From Aeromicrobium sp. IC_218 (GTDB lineage: Bacteria; Actinomycetota; Actinomycetes; Propionibacteriales; Nocardioidaceae): 64,000 bases of DNA. The notes below the pieces were generated by a model that was given only the letters and a program-made list of their open reading frames with translations, had not been told where the DNA came from and did no database searches. The stretch is from NCBI RefSeq assembly GCF_004336805.1, contig NZ_SJXM01000001.1, positions 186,001 to 250,000 of the forward strand. Reading direction: 5' to 3'. Below, in pieces: positions 42,980 to 51,026 of this stretch. The translations under genes and the position numbers were made by a program. The stretch's first letter is position 1, and each line of letters starts with the position of its first letter.

Positions 42980-43425
42980 ACGACGCCGAGGCGATGCGCC
43001 GCGCGCTGGCGCTCGCGGAGCGGGCCGCGGCCGACTCCGACGTGCCGGTGGGCGCCGTCGTGCTCGACCCGGCCGGTGCCGTCGTCGGCGAGGGTCGCAA
43101 CCTGCGCGAGGTCGACGCCGACCCGCTGGCCCACGCCGAGGTCGTCGCGCTGCGCGAGGCGGCGCAGGCGCTCGGCTCGTGGCGGCTCGACGGCTGCACC
43201 CTGGTCGTGACGCTGGAGCCGTGCACCATGTGCGCCGGGGCGCTCGTCCAGGCCCGCGTGGCGCGGCTCGTGTTCGGCGCCTTCGACGAGAAGGCCGGCG
43301 CCGTCGGCTCGCTGTGGGACGTCGTCCGCGACCGCCGGCTCCCGCACCGTCCGGAGGTGGCGTCGGGCGTCCTGGCCGAGGAGTCCGCGACCCTGCTCCG
43401 GACGTTCTTCGCCGCCCACCGCTGA
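42976..43425 (+). CDS. tadA: tRNA-specific adenosine(34) deaminase
   Basis: 149 aa from GTG 42976. Zinc/catalytic motif HAEVVALREAA (HAE) and PCTMCAGALV (PCxxC), with the TadA-type tail GSLWDVVRDRRLPHRPEV. It converts A34 to inosine in tRNA-Arg(ACG); that tRNA is encoded at 4775-4847. Cytoplasmic, essential in most bacteria. Confidence 0.95.
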   Translation: MNDAEAMRRALALAERAAADSDVPVGAVVLDPAGAVVGEGRNLREVDADPLAHAEVVALREAAQALGSWRLDGCTLVVTLEPCTMCAGALVQARVARLVFGAFDEKAGAVGSLWDVVRDRRLPHRPEVASGVLAEESATLLRTFFAAHR

Positions 43426-43462
43426 GCGTCCGGCCCGGTGAGGTTTCCCGGGACGCGGCCTG

Positions 43463-43491
43463 TGGACGTAATAGAGCAGCCGCTCTACTAT
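43463..43491 (+). promoter_or_regulatory. Leaderless promoter with palindromic operator for the isomerase-tetR operon
   Basis: -35 TGGACG (43463-43468), 17-bp spacer, -10 TACTAT (43486-43491), ATG at 43498 about where transcription should start. Inside the spacer lies the palindrome TAGAGC-AGCC-GCTCTA (43472-43487). An operator between -35 and -10 fits repression by the TetR encoded as second gene. Confidence 0.75.
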
Positions 43492-43497
43492 GGCGCC

Positions 43498-44175
43498 ATG
43501 ACGCAGACACGCACGCCCGGCGTGACCGTCGACGGTCCGGTCTGGACGATCGACCTCGGTGACGACGAGAACCGCTTCAGCCCGTCCTGGCTGACCGCGA
43601 TGGAGGACGTGCTCGCCGAGGTGGCCGGCTCGACCGAGCCCGCGGTCGTCGTGACCACCGGGTCCGGACGCTTCTACTCCAACGGCCTGGACCTGGACCA
43701 CCTCGGTGCGCACCCCGAGCAGCTGGGCGCCTACGTCGAGCGGGTGCAGGGCGTGCTCGCGACGATGCTGACGCTCCCCGTCCCGACCGTCGCGGCGGTG
43801 AACGGCCACGCGTTCGGGGCCGGCGCGATGCTCGCGACCGCGCACGACTTCCGGGCCATGCGCACCGACCGCGGCTACTTCTGCTTCCCCGAGGTCGACA
43901 TCCACATCCCGTTCACGCCGGGCATGGCCGCGCTCATCCAGGCCAAGACGAGCGCCGGCACCGCCGTCGAGGCGATGACGACGGGTCGCCGCTACGGCGG
44001 CGCCGAGGCGGTCGAGGCGGGGCTCGTCGACGTCCACGCCCCGCTGGAGGAGCTGCGCGAGGCGGCCGCGGCCCGGGTGCGCGACCTGGCCGGCAAGGAC
44101 CGCACCACGCTCGGCGCGATCAAGGCCACGATGTTCGCCACGGCCGTCGCCGCGCTGCGCGAGCCGCAGGGCTGA
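43498..44175 (+). CDS. Enoyl-CoA hydratase/isomerase family protein
   Basis: 225 aa from ATG 43498, probably leaderless. Crotonase fold: oxyanion-hole regions RFYSNGLDLDHL and NGHAFGAGAMLATAHDFRAM, and YFCFPEVDIHIPFTPGMAAL, whose Glu matches delta3,delta2-enoyl-CoA isomerases (the short plant ECI-like type). Likely isomerises unsaturated acyl-CoA in beta-oxidation. It is in an operon with a TetR repressor 4 bp downstream. Confidence 0.85.
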   Translation: MTQTRTPGVTVDGPVWTIDLGDDENRFSPSWLTAMEDVLAEVAGSTEPAVVVTTGSGRFYSNGLDLDHLGAHPEQLGAYVERVQGVLATMLTLPVPTVAAVNGHAFGAGAMLATAHDFRAMRTDRGYFCFPEVDIHIPFTPGMAALIQAKTSAGTAVEAMTTGRRYGGAEAVEAGLVDVHAPLEELREAAAARVRDLAGKDRTTLGAIKATMFATAVAALREPQG

Positions 44176-44179
44176 ACCG

Positions 44180-44800
44180 GTGGGCCGGCCGCGCGAGCAC
44201 GACCTCGACGCGCTGATCGACCGGGCGACCGCGCTCATGGTCGAGCGCGGCGTCCACGGACTGACCCTGCGCGAGCTGGCGCGGGAGTCGGGGGCGTCCA
44301 ACGGGGCCATCTACCACGCGTTCGGCTCCCGGGCCGGGCTGGTCGCACGGGCGTACCTGCGCGAGGCCGAACGCTTCCTGGTCGTCCAGCAGGAGGTGGT
44401 CGAGGAGGCGGTCGAGCGGGACCCGGACGATGCGTTCGGCCCCGTCGTCGCGGCTGCCCAGGCGGCGAGCGTCGTGGCCGAGCGGTCGCCCACCAGCGCG
44501 TCGTTCCTGCTCCTGGTCCGGCTGGACGAGCTGCTCGAGGAGGACGTCCCGGACGACCTGCGCGAGCGGCTCCGCGGACTGCGGCGGCAGGTGGGCACGG
44601 TCCTGACCCGGCTGGCCGGGCTCGCCCTCGGCCGCGACGACGCCCTGGCCGTCGACGCGGTCCGTGCCTGCGTGGTGGACGTCCCGACCGGGCTGCTGCT
44701 CCGCGGCGGACGCCTGACGGACCCGCACGCCGTCGCGCGGGTCGAGGCGGCCGTCCGCGGGATCATGGCGGCCGTCCCGCCGGCGCCGCGGGACGCCTGA
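44180..44800 (+). CDS. TetR-family repressor
   Basis: 206 aa from GTG 44180. HTH about 10-55: LDALIDRATALMVERGVHGL, then ESGASNGAIYHAFGSRAGLV. The ligand domain is helical and Ala/Leu-rich. It is coupled to the enoyl-CoA isomerase 4 bp upstream, so an acyl-CoA is a reasonable effector (inference). Probable binding site at 43472-43487. Confidence 0.9.
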   Translation: MGRPREHDLDALIDRATALMVERGVHGLTLRELARESGASNGAIYHAFGSRAGLVARAYLREAERFLVVQQEVVEEAVERDPDDAFGPVVAAAQAASVVAERSPTSASFLLLVRLDELLEEDVPDDLRERLRGLRRQVGTVLTRLAGLALGRDDALAVDAVRACVVDVPTGLLLRGGRLTDPHAVARVEAAVRGIMAAVPPAPRDA

Positions 44801-44870
44801 GCGGCGCCCGCGGACCCGTCCCGGGGGACCCGGCGGTGCGCGGCTGCCAAACGTTTTCTAGGCTCGGCGC

Positions 44871-45272
44871 GTGACGACCACCAGCGAGACGCCCTCCACC
44901 AGCGCCATCGTCGAGGCCTACGCCGAGGCGCTGTGCGCGGCCCTGGGCGTCGATCCGGCCGCCGCGTCCCGCGCCTACGGGGACGACCGTTGCGACGACG
45001 CGCAGCTCGAGGTCTGGCGCCTGCACCACGCGACGACCATCGCCGGGTACCGCGCCCAGGACGTCGAGGGCCGCTCGGACCTGCCGGCCGTGTTCACCGA
45101 TCCCGAGGTCGTCCGTCGCGACGCCGCGATGATCGACGACCGGCTGGCCGTGCGCGTGCAGGCCACGACCTGGGAGAAGCACCCCGAGCACGCCACCCTC
45201 GCCGGCCAGGACGGACCGTGGCAGGTCGGCTGCGCCGTGGCCGCCCTGCGCGACGTCGTCGACGCCTTCTAG
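44871..45272 (+). CDS. Unknown 133-aa protein
   Basis: GTG start at 44871; family not recognised. Soluble, acidic, mostly helical (SAIVEAYAEALCAALGVDPA, then LEVWRLHHATTIAGYRAQDV), and a C-terminal half with TWEKHPEHATLAG and WQVGCAVAALRDVVDAF. No signal peptide or metal motif apart from scattered His. It stands alone between a TetR gene and the flavin monooxygenase promoter. Confidence 0.6.
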   Translation: MTTTSETPSTSAIVEAYAEALCAALGVDPAAASRAYGDDRCDDAQLEVWRLHHATTIAGYRAQDVEGRSDLPAVFTDPEVVRRDAAMIDDRLAVRVQATTWEKHPEHATLAGQDGPWQVGCAVAALRDVVDAF

Positions 45273-45293
45273 CGGGCTGTGACGCACCTCCTC

Positions 45294-45338
45294 TTGTCCC
45301 GGGAACATCTGTGCCCGTATGGTGGTTGAAGATTCAAC
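45294..45338 (+). promoter_or_regulatory. Promoter with palindrome upstream of the LLM/FMN-reductase operon
   Basis: -35 TTGTCC (45294-45299), 18-bp spacer, -10 TATGGT (45318-45323). The perfect palindrome GTTGAA-GA-TTCAAC (45325-45338) follows at the expected transcription start, as for a MarR-type repressor site. The regulator is not adjacent. Confidence 0.7.
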
Positions 45339-45368
45339 AAGAACGTTGGACGAGCTGAGGAGCAGGCC

Positions 45369-46499
45369 ATGGCTGGCATGGAGTTCGGGATCTTCACGGT
45401 CGGGGACGTCACCGAGGACCCCACCACGGGGATCACGCCCACCGAGCACGAGCGCATCAAGGCGACCGTCGCGATCGCGCGCAAGGCCGAGGAGGTGGGC
45501 CTGGACGTGTTCTCGACCGGCGAGCACCACAACCCGCCGTTCCACCCCTCCAGCCCCACGACCCTGCTGGCCCACATCGGCGCGCTGACCGAGCGCATCA
45601 AGCTCTCGACGTCCACCACGCTGATCACGACCAACGACCCGGTCAAGATCGCCGAGGACTACTCGAACCTGCAGCACCTGGTCGACGGCCGCATGGACCT
45701 CATGCTCGGCCGTGGCAACACCGCGCCGGTCTACCCGTGGTTCGGCTACGACGGCCGCAAGGCGGTCGAGCTGACCGTCGAGCACTACCACCTGCTGCGC
45801 AAGCTCTGGGACGAGGAGGTCGTGAACTGGAGCGGTGAGTTCCGCTCGCCGCTGCAGGGCTTCACGCTCGCCCCGCGCCCGCTCGACGGCGTCGCGCCGT
45901 TCGTGTGGCACGGCTCGATCCGGACGCCGGAGGTCGCCGAGCTGGCCGCGTTCTACGGCGACGGCTACTTCGCGAACAACATCTTCTGGCCGAAGGAGCA
46001 CTACATCCGGCTGATCAACTTCTACCGCCAGCGCTACGCGCACTACGGCCACGGCGACCCGCACCAGGCGATCGTCGGCCTGGGTGGCCAGTTCTACCTG
46101 GCGCGCAACAGCCAGGACGCGGTGAAGGAGTTCCGTCCGTACTTCGACAACGCGCCGGTCTACGGCCACGGCCCGAGCCTGGAGGACTTCACCGAGCAGA
46201 CGCCGCTGACCGTCGGCAGCCCGCAGGAGTTCGTCGAGAAGACGCTCACCTTCGCGGACTACTTCGGTGACTACCAGCGCCAGCTGTTCCTGGTCGACCA
46301 CGCCGGCCTGCCGCTGAAGACCGTCCTGAACCAGCTCGACCTGCTCGGCGAGGTGCTGCCCACGCTGCGCGCCGAGTTCGCCGCCCGCCGTCCGGCGGAC
46401 GTGCCCGACACCCCCGACCACGCCTCGCGCGTCGCGGCCAAGATGGTCGCCGACGCGAAGGCCGCCGAGGACACCAGCACCGAGGAGGTGCACGCATGA
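45369..46499 (+). CDS. LLM-class flavin-dependent monooxygenase
   Basis: 376 aa, RBS GAGGAG. Luciferase-like TIM-barrel: FGIFTVGDVTEDPTTGITPT, STGEHHNPPF, ISTSTTLITTND-type strand (KLSTSTTLITTNDPVKIAED), DLMLGRGNTAPVYPWFG, and a C-terminal FADYFGDYQRQLFLVDHAGL. The family uses FMNH2 and oxygen on small organic substrates. It overlaps a dedicated FMN reductase by 4 bp, so this is a two-component monooxygenase. Substrate unknown; a palindrome-controlled promoter suggests inducible expression. Confidence 0.9.
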   Translation: MAGMEFGIFTVGDVTEDPTTGITPTEHERIKATVAIARKAEEVGLDVFSTGEHHNPPFHPSSPTTLLAHIGALTERIKLSTSTTLITTNDPVKIAEDYSNLQHLVDGRMDLMLGRGNTAPVYPWFGYDGRKAVELTVEHYHLLRKLWDEEVVNWSGEFRSPLQGFTLAPRPLDGVAPFVWHGSIRTPEVAELAAFYGDGYFANNIFWPKEHYIRLINFYRQRYAHYGHGDPHQAIVGLGGQFYLARNSQDAVKEFRPYFDNAPVYGHGPSLEDFTEQTPLTVGSPQEFVEKTLTFADYFGDYQRQLFLVDHAGLPLKTVLNQLDLLGEVLPTLRAEFAARRPADVPDTPDHASRVAAKMVADAKAAEDTSTEEVHA

Positions 46500-47098
46500 C
46501 CAAGGTCGTCGCCCTCACCAGCGGGCTCAGCGAGCCGTCCAGCTCGACCATGCTCGGCGAGCAGGTGCTCGCCGCCGTCCGGGCGCAGATCCCGGACGCG
46601 GAGACCGAGATCCACTCGCTGCGGGCCTACGCCCACGACGTCACGGACGCGATGCTGACCGGCTTCCCGAACGGGAACCTGCGCCCGGTCGTCGACGCGG
46701 TGACCGGCGCGGACGCGCTCGTCGTCGTCACGCCGATCTTCAAGGCGTCCTACCCGGGCCTGTTCAAGTCGTTCCTGGACGGCCTGGAGCCGGACGCCCT
46801 CACCGGCAAGCCCGTCCTGCTGGCCGCCACCGGCGGCACGGCGCGGCACTCGCTGGCGATCGACTTCGCGCTGCGTCCGCTGTTCGCCTACCTGCAGGCG
46901 CTGGTCGTCCCGACCGGCATCTTCGCCAGCCCGCACGACTGGGGCAGCGAGGGCAAGGGCGCGCTGACCTCGCGCATCGACCGCGCGGTCGGCGAGCTCG
47001 CGAGCATCCTCGGCGGGGGCGGCAGCGGCCGCGGGCCGAGCGACGACTTCGACCTGTTCAGCGACACGTTCCTGGCGGCGAGCCGTCCACCGCAGTGA
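46496..47098 (+). CDS. NAD(P)H-dependent FMN reductase (flavodoxin fold)
   Basis: 200 aa. Starts KVVALTSGLSEPSSSTML, the phosphate-binding loop of the CE1759-type FMN reductases found beside LLM enzymes. VVVTPIFKASYPGLFKSFLD and LLAATGGTARHSLAIDFALR complete the flavin site. It supplies FMNH2 to the monooxygenase encoded just upstream. Confidence 0.92.
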   Translation: MTKVVALTSGLSEPSSSTMLGEQVLAAVRAQIPDAETEIHSLRAYAHDVTDAMLTGFPNGNLRPVVDAVTGADALVVVTPIFKASYPGLFKSFLDGLEPDALTGKPVLLAATGGTARHSLAIDFALRPLFAYLQALVVPTGIFASPHDWGSEGKGALTSRIDRAVGELASILGGGGSGRGPSDDFDLFSDTFLAASRPPQ

Positions 47099-47106
47099 CG
47101 CACGCA

Positions 47107-47142
47107 TGACGAAGGGCCGGGACCACGAGGTCCCGGCCCTTC
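47107..47142. terminator. Strong bidirectional terminator
   Basis: ACGAAGGGCCGGGACC (47107-47122) pairs perfectly with 47127-47142 over a 4-nt loop. It separates the FMN reductase from the convergent secreted-protein gene. Confidence 0.88.
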
Positions 47143-47155
47143 GTGCGTCCGGACG

Positions 47156-48295
47156 TCAGCGGGTGACGGTGAGCCGCGCCGGTCGCGAGGTCGAGCCGGC
47201 GTACGTGCCGGCGATGGCGGGCCGGAAGACCGCCGTGATGCGGTGCTTGCCCGCCTTGAGCGTGCGGGGGAGCGTGTACGTGGCGCGGCCGTCGTTCACG
47301 CGGACGACCTTCAGCCGGCGTCGTCCGTCGAGGATGGTCACGGTGCCGGACGCGCGTCCGGAGACGGTCACGGCCAGGCGCGCGGGCTTGCCCCGGTACT
47401 TCTGCTTGCTCTTGGAGACGCGGACGGTCGTCGTGGTCGGCTGCGCGGACACGGTCAGCCACGTGGCCGCGGTGCTGGGGGAGTACCGGACGCGGTCGGT
47501 GGGGGCGAAGGTCGCGGTGAGCGTGTGGACGCCGGCGCGCAGCGCGCGCGGCAGGCTGAGGCGGGCGACGCCGCCGACCTGCTTGACGGTGCCGAGGGTC
47601 GTGGCGCCGTCGCGGAACGTCACCGAGCCGGCGGCGCCGGCGGGCACCGTGGCCGTGAGGACGGTGGCGCGAGCCTGGCCGTAGACCTGCCAGGGCGCCG
47701 ACAGGCTGAGGGCGGTCGTCGTCGGGTCGGCGGCCGTGGTGACCGGTCCGAGGAAGGTCGGGAACACCCCGAAGCCTGTCGGGGCCGACTCGGCGATGAA
47801 GCGAGTGCTTCCTGCGCGGTCGTCGAGCTGGCCGCCGACGTGGATCGCCCCGGTCCAGGGCAGGAGCGACGTGCGCACCCCGAGCGTGACGTCCGCGCCG
47901 CGGCGGCTGAAGGCCAGTGCGTCCGCGGGGAGCTGGGTCACGTTGACCTCCTCCGTGACGTCGGGCATCGAGGAGCCGTGCAGCGAGGTCAGCACCCCGT
48001 CGCGGACCTCGGCGCGCATCATGAGGCCGTGACCGCCATCGGGGACCTTCCGCTGAGCGAGGTAGACCTCGGCGTCGAAGTCGTCACCCAGGTTCTCGGT
48101 GCGCATCGTCATCTGCACCGTCGAGCGGTTCGCGTCGACCGAGACGCGCGGGACGTCGGTGTCGGTCGGCACGCCGTGGGTGGCCAGGCCGTTGGTGAAG
48201 TCGCGCTGCTGGGCGGTCGCGGGGGAGGCGACGAGGGCGCCTCCCAGCAGGGCGGCGCCGAGGGTGGCGGCGACGATCCGGGTGCGTGGGGTCAT
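47156..48295 (-). CDS. Secreted Ig-like-repeat protein A
   Basis: 379 aa from ATG 48295. A Sec signal peptide (RTRIVAATLGAALLGGALVA, cleavage near SPATA-QQ) leads to an N-terminal beta domain of about 165 residues of unknown family (FTNGLATHGV, then a conserved NLGDDFDAEVYLAQ). Two Ig-like (Big_3-type) domains of about 85 residues follow (ATVLTATVPAGAAGSVTFRD and RLAVTVSGRASGTVTILDGR). No cell-wall anchor or TM at the C-terminus, so secreted or loosely attached. It is a paralogue of the next gene, 19 bp upstream on the same strand. Confidence 0.8.
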   Translation of the reverse strand: MTPRTRIVAATLGAALLGGALVASPATAQQRDFTNGLATHGVPTDTDVPRVSVDANRSTVQMTMRTENLGDDFDAEVYLAQRKVPDGGHGLMMRAEVRDGVLTSLHGSSMPDVTEEVNVTQLPADALAFSRRGADVTLGVRTSLLPWTGAIHVGGQLDDRAGSTRFIAESAPTGFGVFPTFLGPVTTAADPTTTALSLSAPWQVYGQARATVLTATVPAGAAGSVTFRDGATTLGTVKQVGGVARLSLPRALRAGVHTLTATFAPTDRVRYSPSTAATWLTVSAQPTTTTVRVSKSKQKYRGKPARLAVTVSGRASGTVTILDGRRRLKVVRVNDGRATYTLPRTLKAGKHRITAVFRPAIAGTYAGSTSRPARLTVTR

Positions 48296-48314
48296 GACGG
48301 TGCTCCTGGTGGGG

Positions 48315-49445
48315 TCAGCGGCGGACGGTGAGGGTGCGGGAGGCGGACGTGGACGCGCGGAAGGTGCCGGCAGTCGCGGGACGGAACGTGGCCTTGATGC
48401 GGTGCTTGCCGGCCGCGAGGGTGCGGGGGAGCGTGTACGTGGCACGGCCGTCCTTCACGCGGACGGTCTTCAGCCTCCGGCGGCCGTCGAGGACGGTCAC
48501 GGTGCCGGTCGGACGGCCGGAGACGGTGACGGTGACCCGTACCGGCTCGCCCCGGTACGTCTGCCTGCCGCTGGACAGGCGGACGGTCGTCCTCGTCGCC
48601 TGGGCCGTCACGCTGAGCGAGGTGCTGGCGGTGCTGGTGGAGTACCGGACGCGGTCGGTGGGGACGAACGTGGCGGTCACCGTGTGCATGCCGGCGCGCA
48701 GGGTGCGCGGCAGGCTGAGCCGGGCGACGCCCCCGGCCGGCTTGACGGTGCCGAGGGGCGTGGCGCCGTCGCGGAACACGACCGAGCCGGCGACCGCCGC
48801 GGGCACCTTCGCGGTGACGACGGTCGGCCGGGCCTGGCCGTAGACCTGCCGGGCCGCCGACCGGCCCAGCGTGGTCGTCGTCGCGTCGGCAGCCGTGGTG
48901 ATCGGCCCGAAGAACGTCGGGGCGTCGTCCGTCCCGGGGTCGTAGGAGACCGCGGCCATGCCACCGCCGACCATTGACTGCAGGTTGCCGCCGGCGTGCA
49001 GCGGGCCGCTCCAGGTCAGGTGGCGGGTGTCGACGGAGAGCACGACGTCGGCACCCTGACGGGCGTAGCGCACCGTCCCGGCCGGGAGCTCGGTGGAGCC
49101 TCCCTGGAACACGTTCGCCACGGACGTGCCGGACGTGCCTCGGAGCACGCCGCCCTCGACGCCCGCGTCGAGGATCAGCAGACCGCCGTGGTCCGCGTAG
49201 CGGTGCTGGGTCAGGTAGGCCGAGACGCGGAAGTCGCCGGGCAGGTTCTCGGTCCGCAGACGGACGCTGACCGTCGTCGGCGTCGCGTCGACCCCGACCG
49301 ACACGATGCCGGCGTCGGTGCGGTCCGGCGTCGCCATCGGGTTGGTGTAGCTCCGCTGCTGCGCCGTGGCCGGCGTCGCGGCGAGCACCCCGGCAGCCAG
49401 GGCGGTCGCGATGGACAGGGCGGCGAGTCGGCTGCGTGCCGTCAT
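48315..49445 (-). CDS. Secreted Ig-like-repeat protein B (paralogue of A)
   Basis: 376 aa from ATG 49445. Same layout as protein A: signal peptide (RLAALSIATALAAGVLAATP, cleavage before QQRSYTNPMA), unknown N-terminal beta domain (NLPGDFRVSAYLTQHRYADH), then two Ig-like domains (TVVTAKVPAAVAGSVVFRDG; VRVTVTVSGRPTGTVTVLDG). The Ig-like parts are much more alike between A and B than the N-terminal parts, where even length-conserved blocks differ. The pair is a tandem duplication, probably one operon, with diverged functional heads. Confidence 0.8.
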   Translation of the reverse strand: MTARSRLAALSIATALAAGVLAATPATAQQRSYTNPMATPDRTDAGIVSVGVDATPTTVSVRLRTENLPGDFRVSAYLTQHRYADHGGLLILDAGVEGGVLRGTSGTSVANVFQGGSTELPAGTVRYARQGADVVLSVDTRHLTWSGPLHAGGNLQSMVGGGMAAVSYDPGTDDAPTFFGPITTAADATTTTLGRSAARQVYGQARPTVVTAKVPAAVAGSVVFRDGATPLGTVKPAGGVARLSLPRTLRAGMHTVTATFVPTDRVRYSTSTASTSLSVTAQATRTTVRLSSGRQTYRGEPVRVTVTVSGRPTGTVTVLDGRRRLKTVRVKDGRATYTLPRTLAAGKHRIKATFRPATAGTFRASTSASRTLTVRR

Positions 49446-49546
49446 CGGCGTCTCCTCGTGTCGTGGGGCCCCCGCGCGCACGGTAGCGGCGCGACACCGT
49501 CCTCCGCGGCGGAATCGCCGATCTGCCGGCCCGTCCGGACGCACGA

Positions 49547-49587
49547 CGGCGGCCCCCTCGAGGTCTTGGGGGACGAGGGGGCCGCCG
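49547..49587. terminator. Terminator between saccharopine-dehydrogenase-like and secreted-protein genes
   Basis: CGGCGGCCCCCTCG (49547-49560) pairs perfectly with 49574-49587. It ends leftward transcription from 49638 before the secreted-protein operon. Confidence 0.8.
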
Positions 49588-49637
49588 GGTCGAGCATGGT
49601 CCGTCAGCGTGCGGCGGGCCATCCCACGAACGTGGGG

Positions 49638-50855
49638 TCAGTCGGACTCGCGCAGGCCCCAGGGCGAGCCGTACGCGGTGAGCAGGTCCAGGAACGGCTT
49701 CGGCTCGAGCGCCTCGGGGCCGAGCACGCCGGTTCCCTGCCAGGCGCCCGTCGCCAGGAGCTCGAGCGCGACGACCGGGTTGATCGCGGTCTGCCACACC
49801 ACGGCCTGACTGCCGTACTCGCGCATCGACCACTCGTTGTCGACCACGTGGTAGAGGTACACCTCGCGGGGCCGGCCGTCCTTCGTGCCGGTGACCCAGG
49901 TGCCGGCGCAGGTCTTGCCCGACATGCGCTCGCCCAGCGTCGCCGGGTCCGGCAGGCAGGCGGCCACGACGTCGCGCGGCGAGACCTGCACGGGTCCGTC
50001 CGCGCTGGGCACCGTGACCGGCTCGGTCGAGTCCAGGCCCAGCTCGTGCAGGGTCTTGAGCTTGGCGATGAAGTCGTCGCCGAGGCCGTACTTGAAGGTG
50101 ACGCGGCGGGCGTCCACCCAGCGCGGCACGAGCAGCACCTCCTCGTGCTCGACGTTGACGCACTCGACCGGTCCGATGCCCTCGGGGAAGTCGAACACCT
50201 CGGGCTCGCTGAACGGCGGCGTCGTGAACCAGCCGCGGTCGCGCTCGTAGACGACCGGCGGGTTGAGGCACTCCTCGATCGTCGTCCAGATGCTGAAGGA
50301 CGGGGCGAAGTCGTAGCCCTCGACGCTGAGGTTCGCGCCGTCACGGACGCCGATCTCGTCGATCTCGTCGAACAGCTCGTCGGCGGCGTAGCGGGCGAAG
50401 ACGTCCGCGAGGCCGGGCTCGATGCCCATGCCCACGAGCGCCAGGCGCCCGGACGCCTCCCACTGCCGGGCGAGCTCGAACTGCTCGTCGCCGAGCTTGA
50501 CCCCGACCTCCTCGTGCGGACGCTCGGGGTGCGGGACGGACAGCGACATCGCCATGTCGAGGTAGTGCGTGCCGGCGGCGAGCGCGGCCCGGAACAGCGG
50601 CATGACGAAGCGCGGGTCGGTGGCGTTCAGCAGCACGTCGCAGCGCTCGGACTCCAGTGCGGCGCGGACGGCGTCCTCGTCCGTGGCGTCCAGGCGGGCG
50701 GCGGTGAAGCGGGCGTCGTCCACGGCCGCGACGGCCGCCTCGGCGCGGGCCAGGTCGTAGTCGGCCACGACCATGTGGGTCAGGAAGTCGCGCCGGGCGG
50801 CGATGCGCACCACGGCGGATCCCACGCCGCCGGCGCCCACGAGCAGCACTCGCAT
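49638..50855 (-). CDS. Saccharopine-dehydrogenase-family protein
   Basis: 405 aa from ATG 50855. N-terminal Rossmann motif RVLLVGAGGVGSAVVRIAAR, then VLLNATDPRFVMPLFRAALA and YLDMAMSLSVP. The mid region SGRLALVGMGIEPGLADVFA and the C-terminal domain match the saccharopine dehydrogenase/carboxynorspermidine synthase family. Members reduce imines formed from amino acids or polyamines and oxo acids; the particular substrate is open. A 14-bp palindrome lies 18 bp upstream. Confidence 0.85.
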   Translation of the reverse strand: MRVLLVGAGGVGSAVVRIAARRDFLTHMVVADYDLARAEAAVAAVDDARFTAARLDATDEDAVRAALESERCDVLLNATDPRFVMPLFRAALAAGTHYLDMAMSLSVPHPERPHEEVGVKLGDEQFELARQWEASGRLALVGMGIEPGLADVFARYAADELFDEIDEIGVRDGANLSVEGYDFAPSFSIWTTIEECLNPPVVYERDRGWFTTPPFSEPEVFDFPEGIGPVECVNVEHEEVLLVPRWVDARRVTFKYGLGDDFIAKLKTLHELGLDSTEPVTVPSADGPVQVSPRDVVAACLPDPATLGERMSGKTCAGTWVTGTKDGRPREVYLYHVVDNEWSMREYGSQAVVWQTAINPVVALELLATGAWQGTGVLGPEALEPKPFLDLLTAYGSPWGLRESD

Positions 50856-50873
50856 GTCGAACCTTTCGTCGGT

Positions 50874-50887
50874 GAGGCGATCGCCTC
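50874..50887. promoter_or_regulatory. Short palindrome upstream of the saccharopine-dehydrogenase-like gene
   Basis: GAGGCGA (50874-50880) and TCGCCTC (50881-50887) form a perfect 14-bp palindrome 18 bp before the start codon on the minus strand, in a divergent gap shared with an LLM gene. Operator role is inferred from position. Confidence 0.45.
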
Positions 50888-51026
50888 GGTGCCTCGATGG
50901 AACCGGCCGGACGCGATGGAGGTCAACGGTGTTGGCGTAAGCCCCCGGAGTCGTGGGAGGTGCTGGCGGTGGCGGACGTCCTACGGTCCTCGGGCACCGG
51001 CCGCCGGTGCGAGGAGAGGAGCCCTC

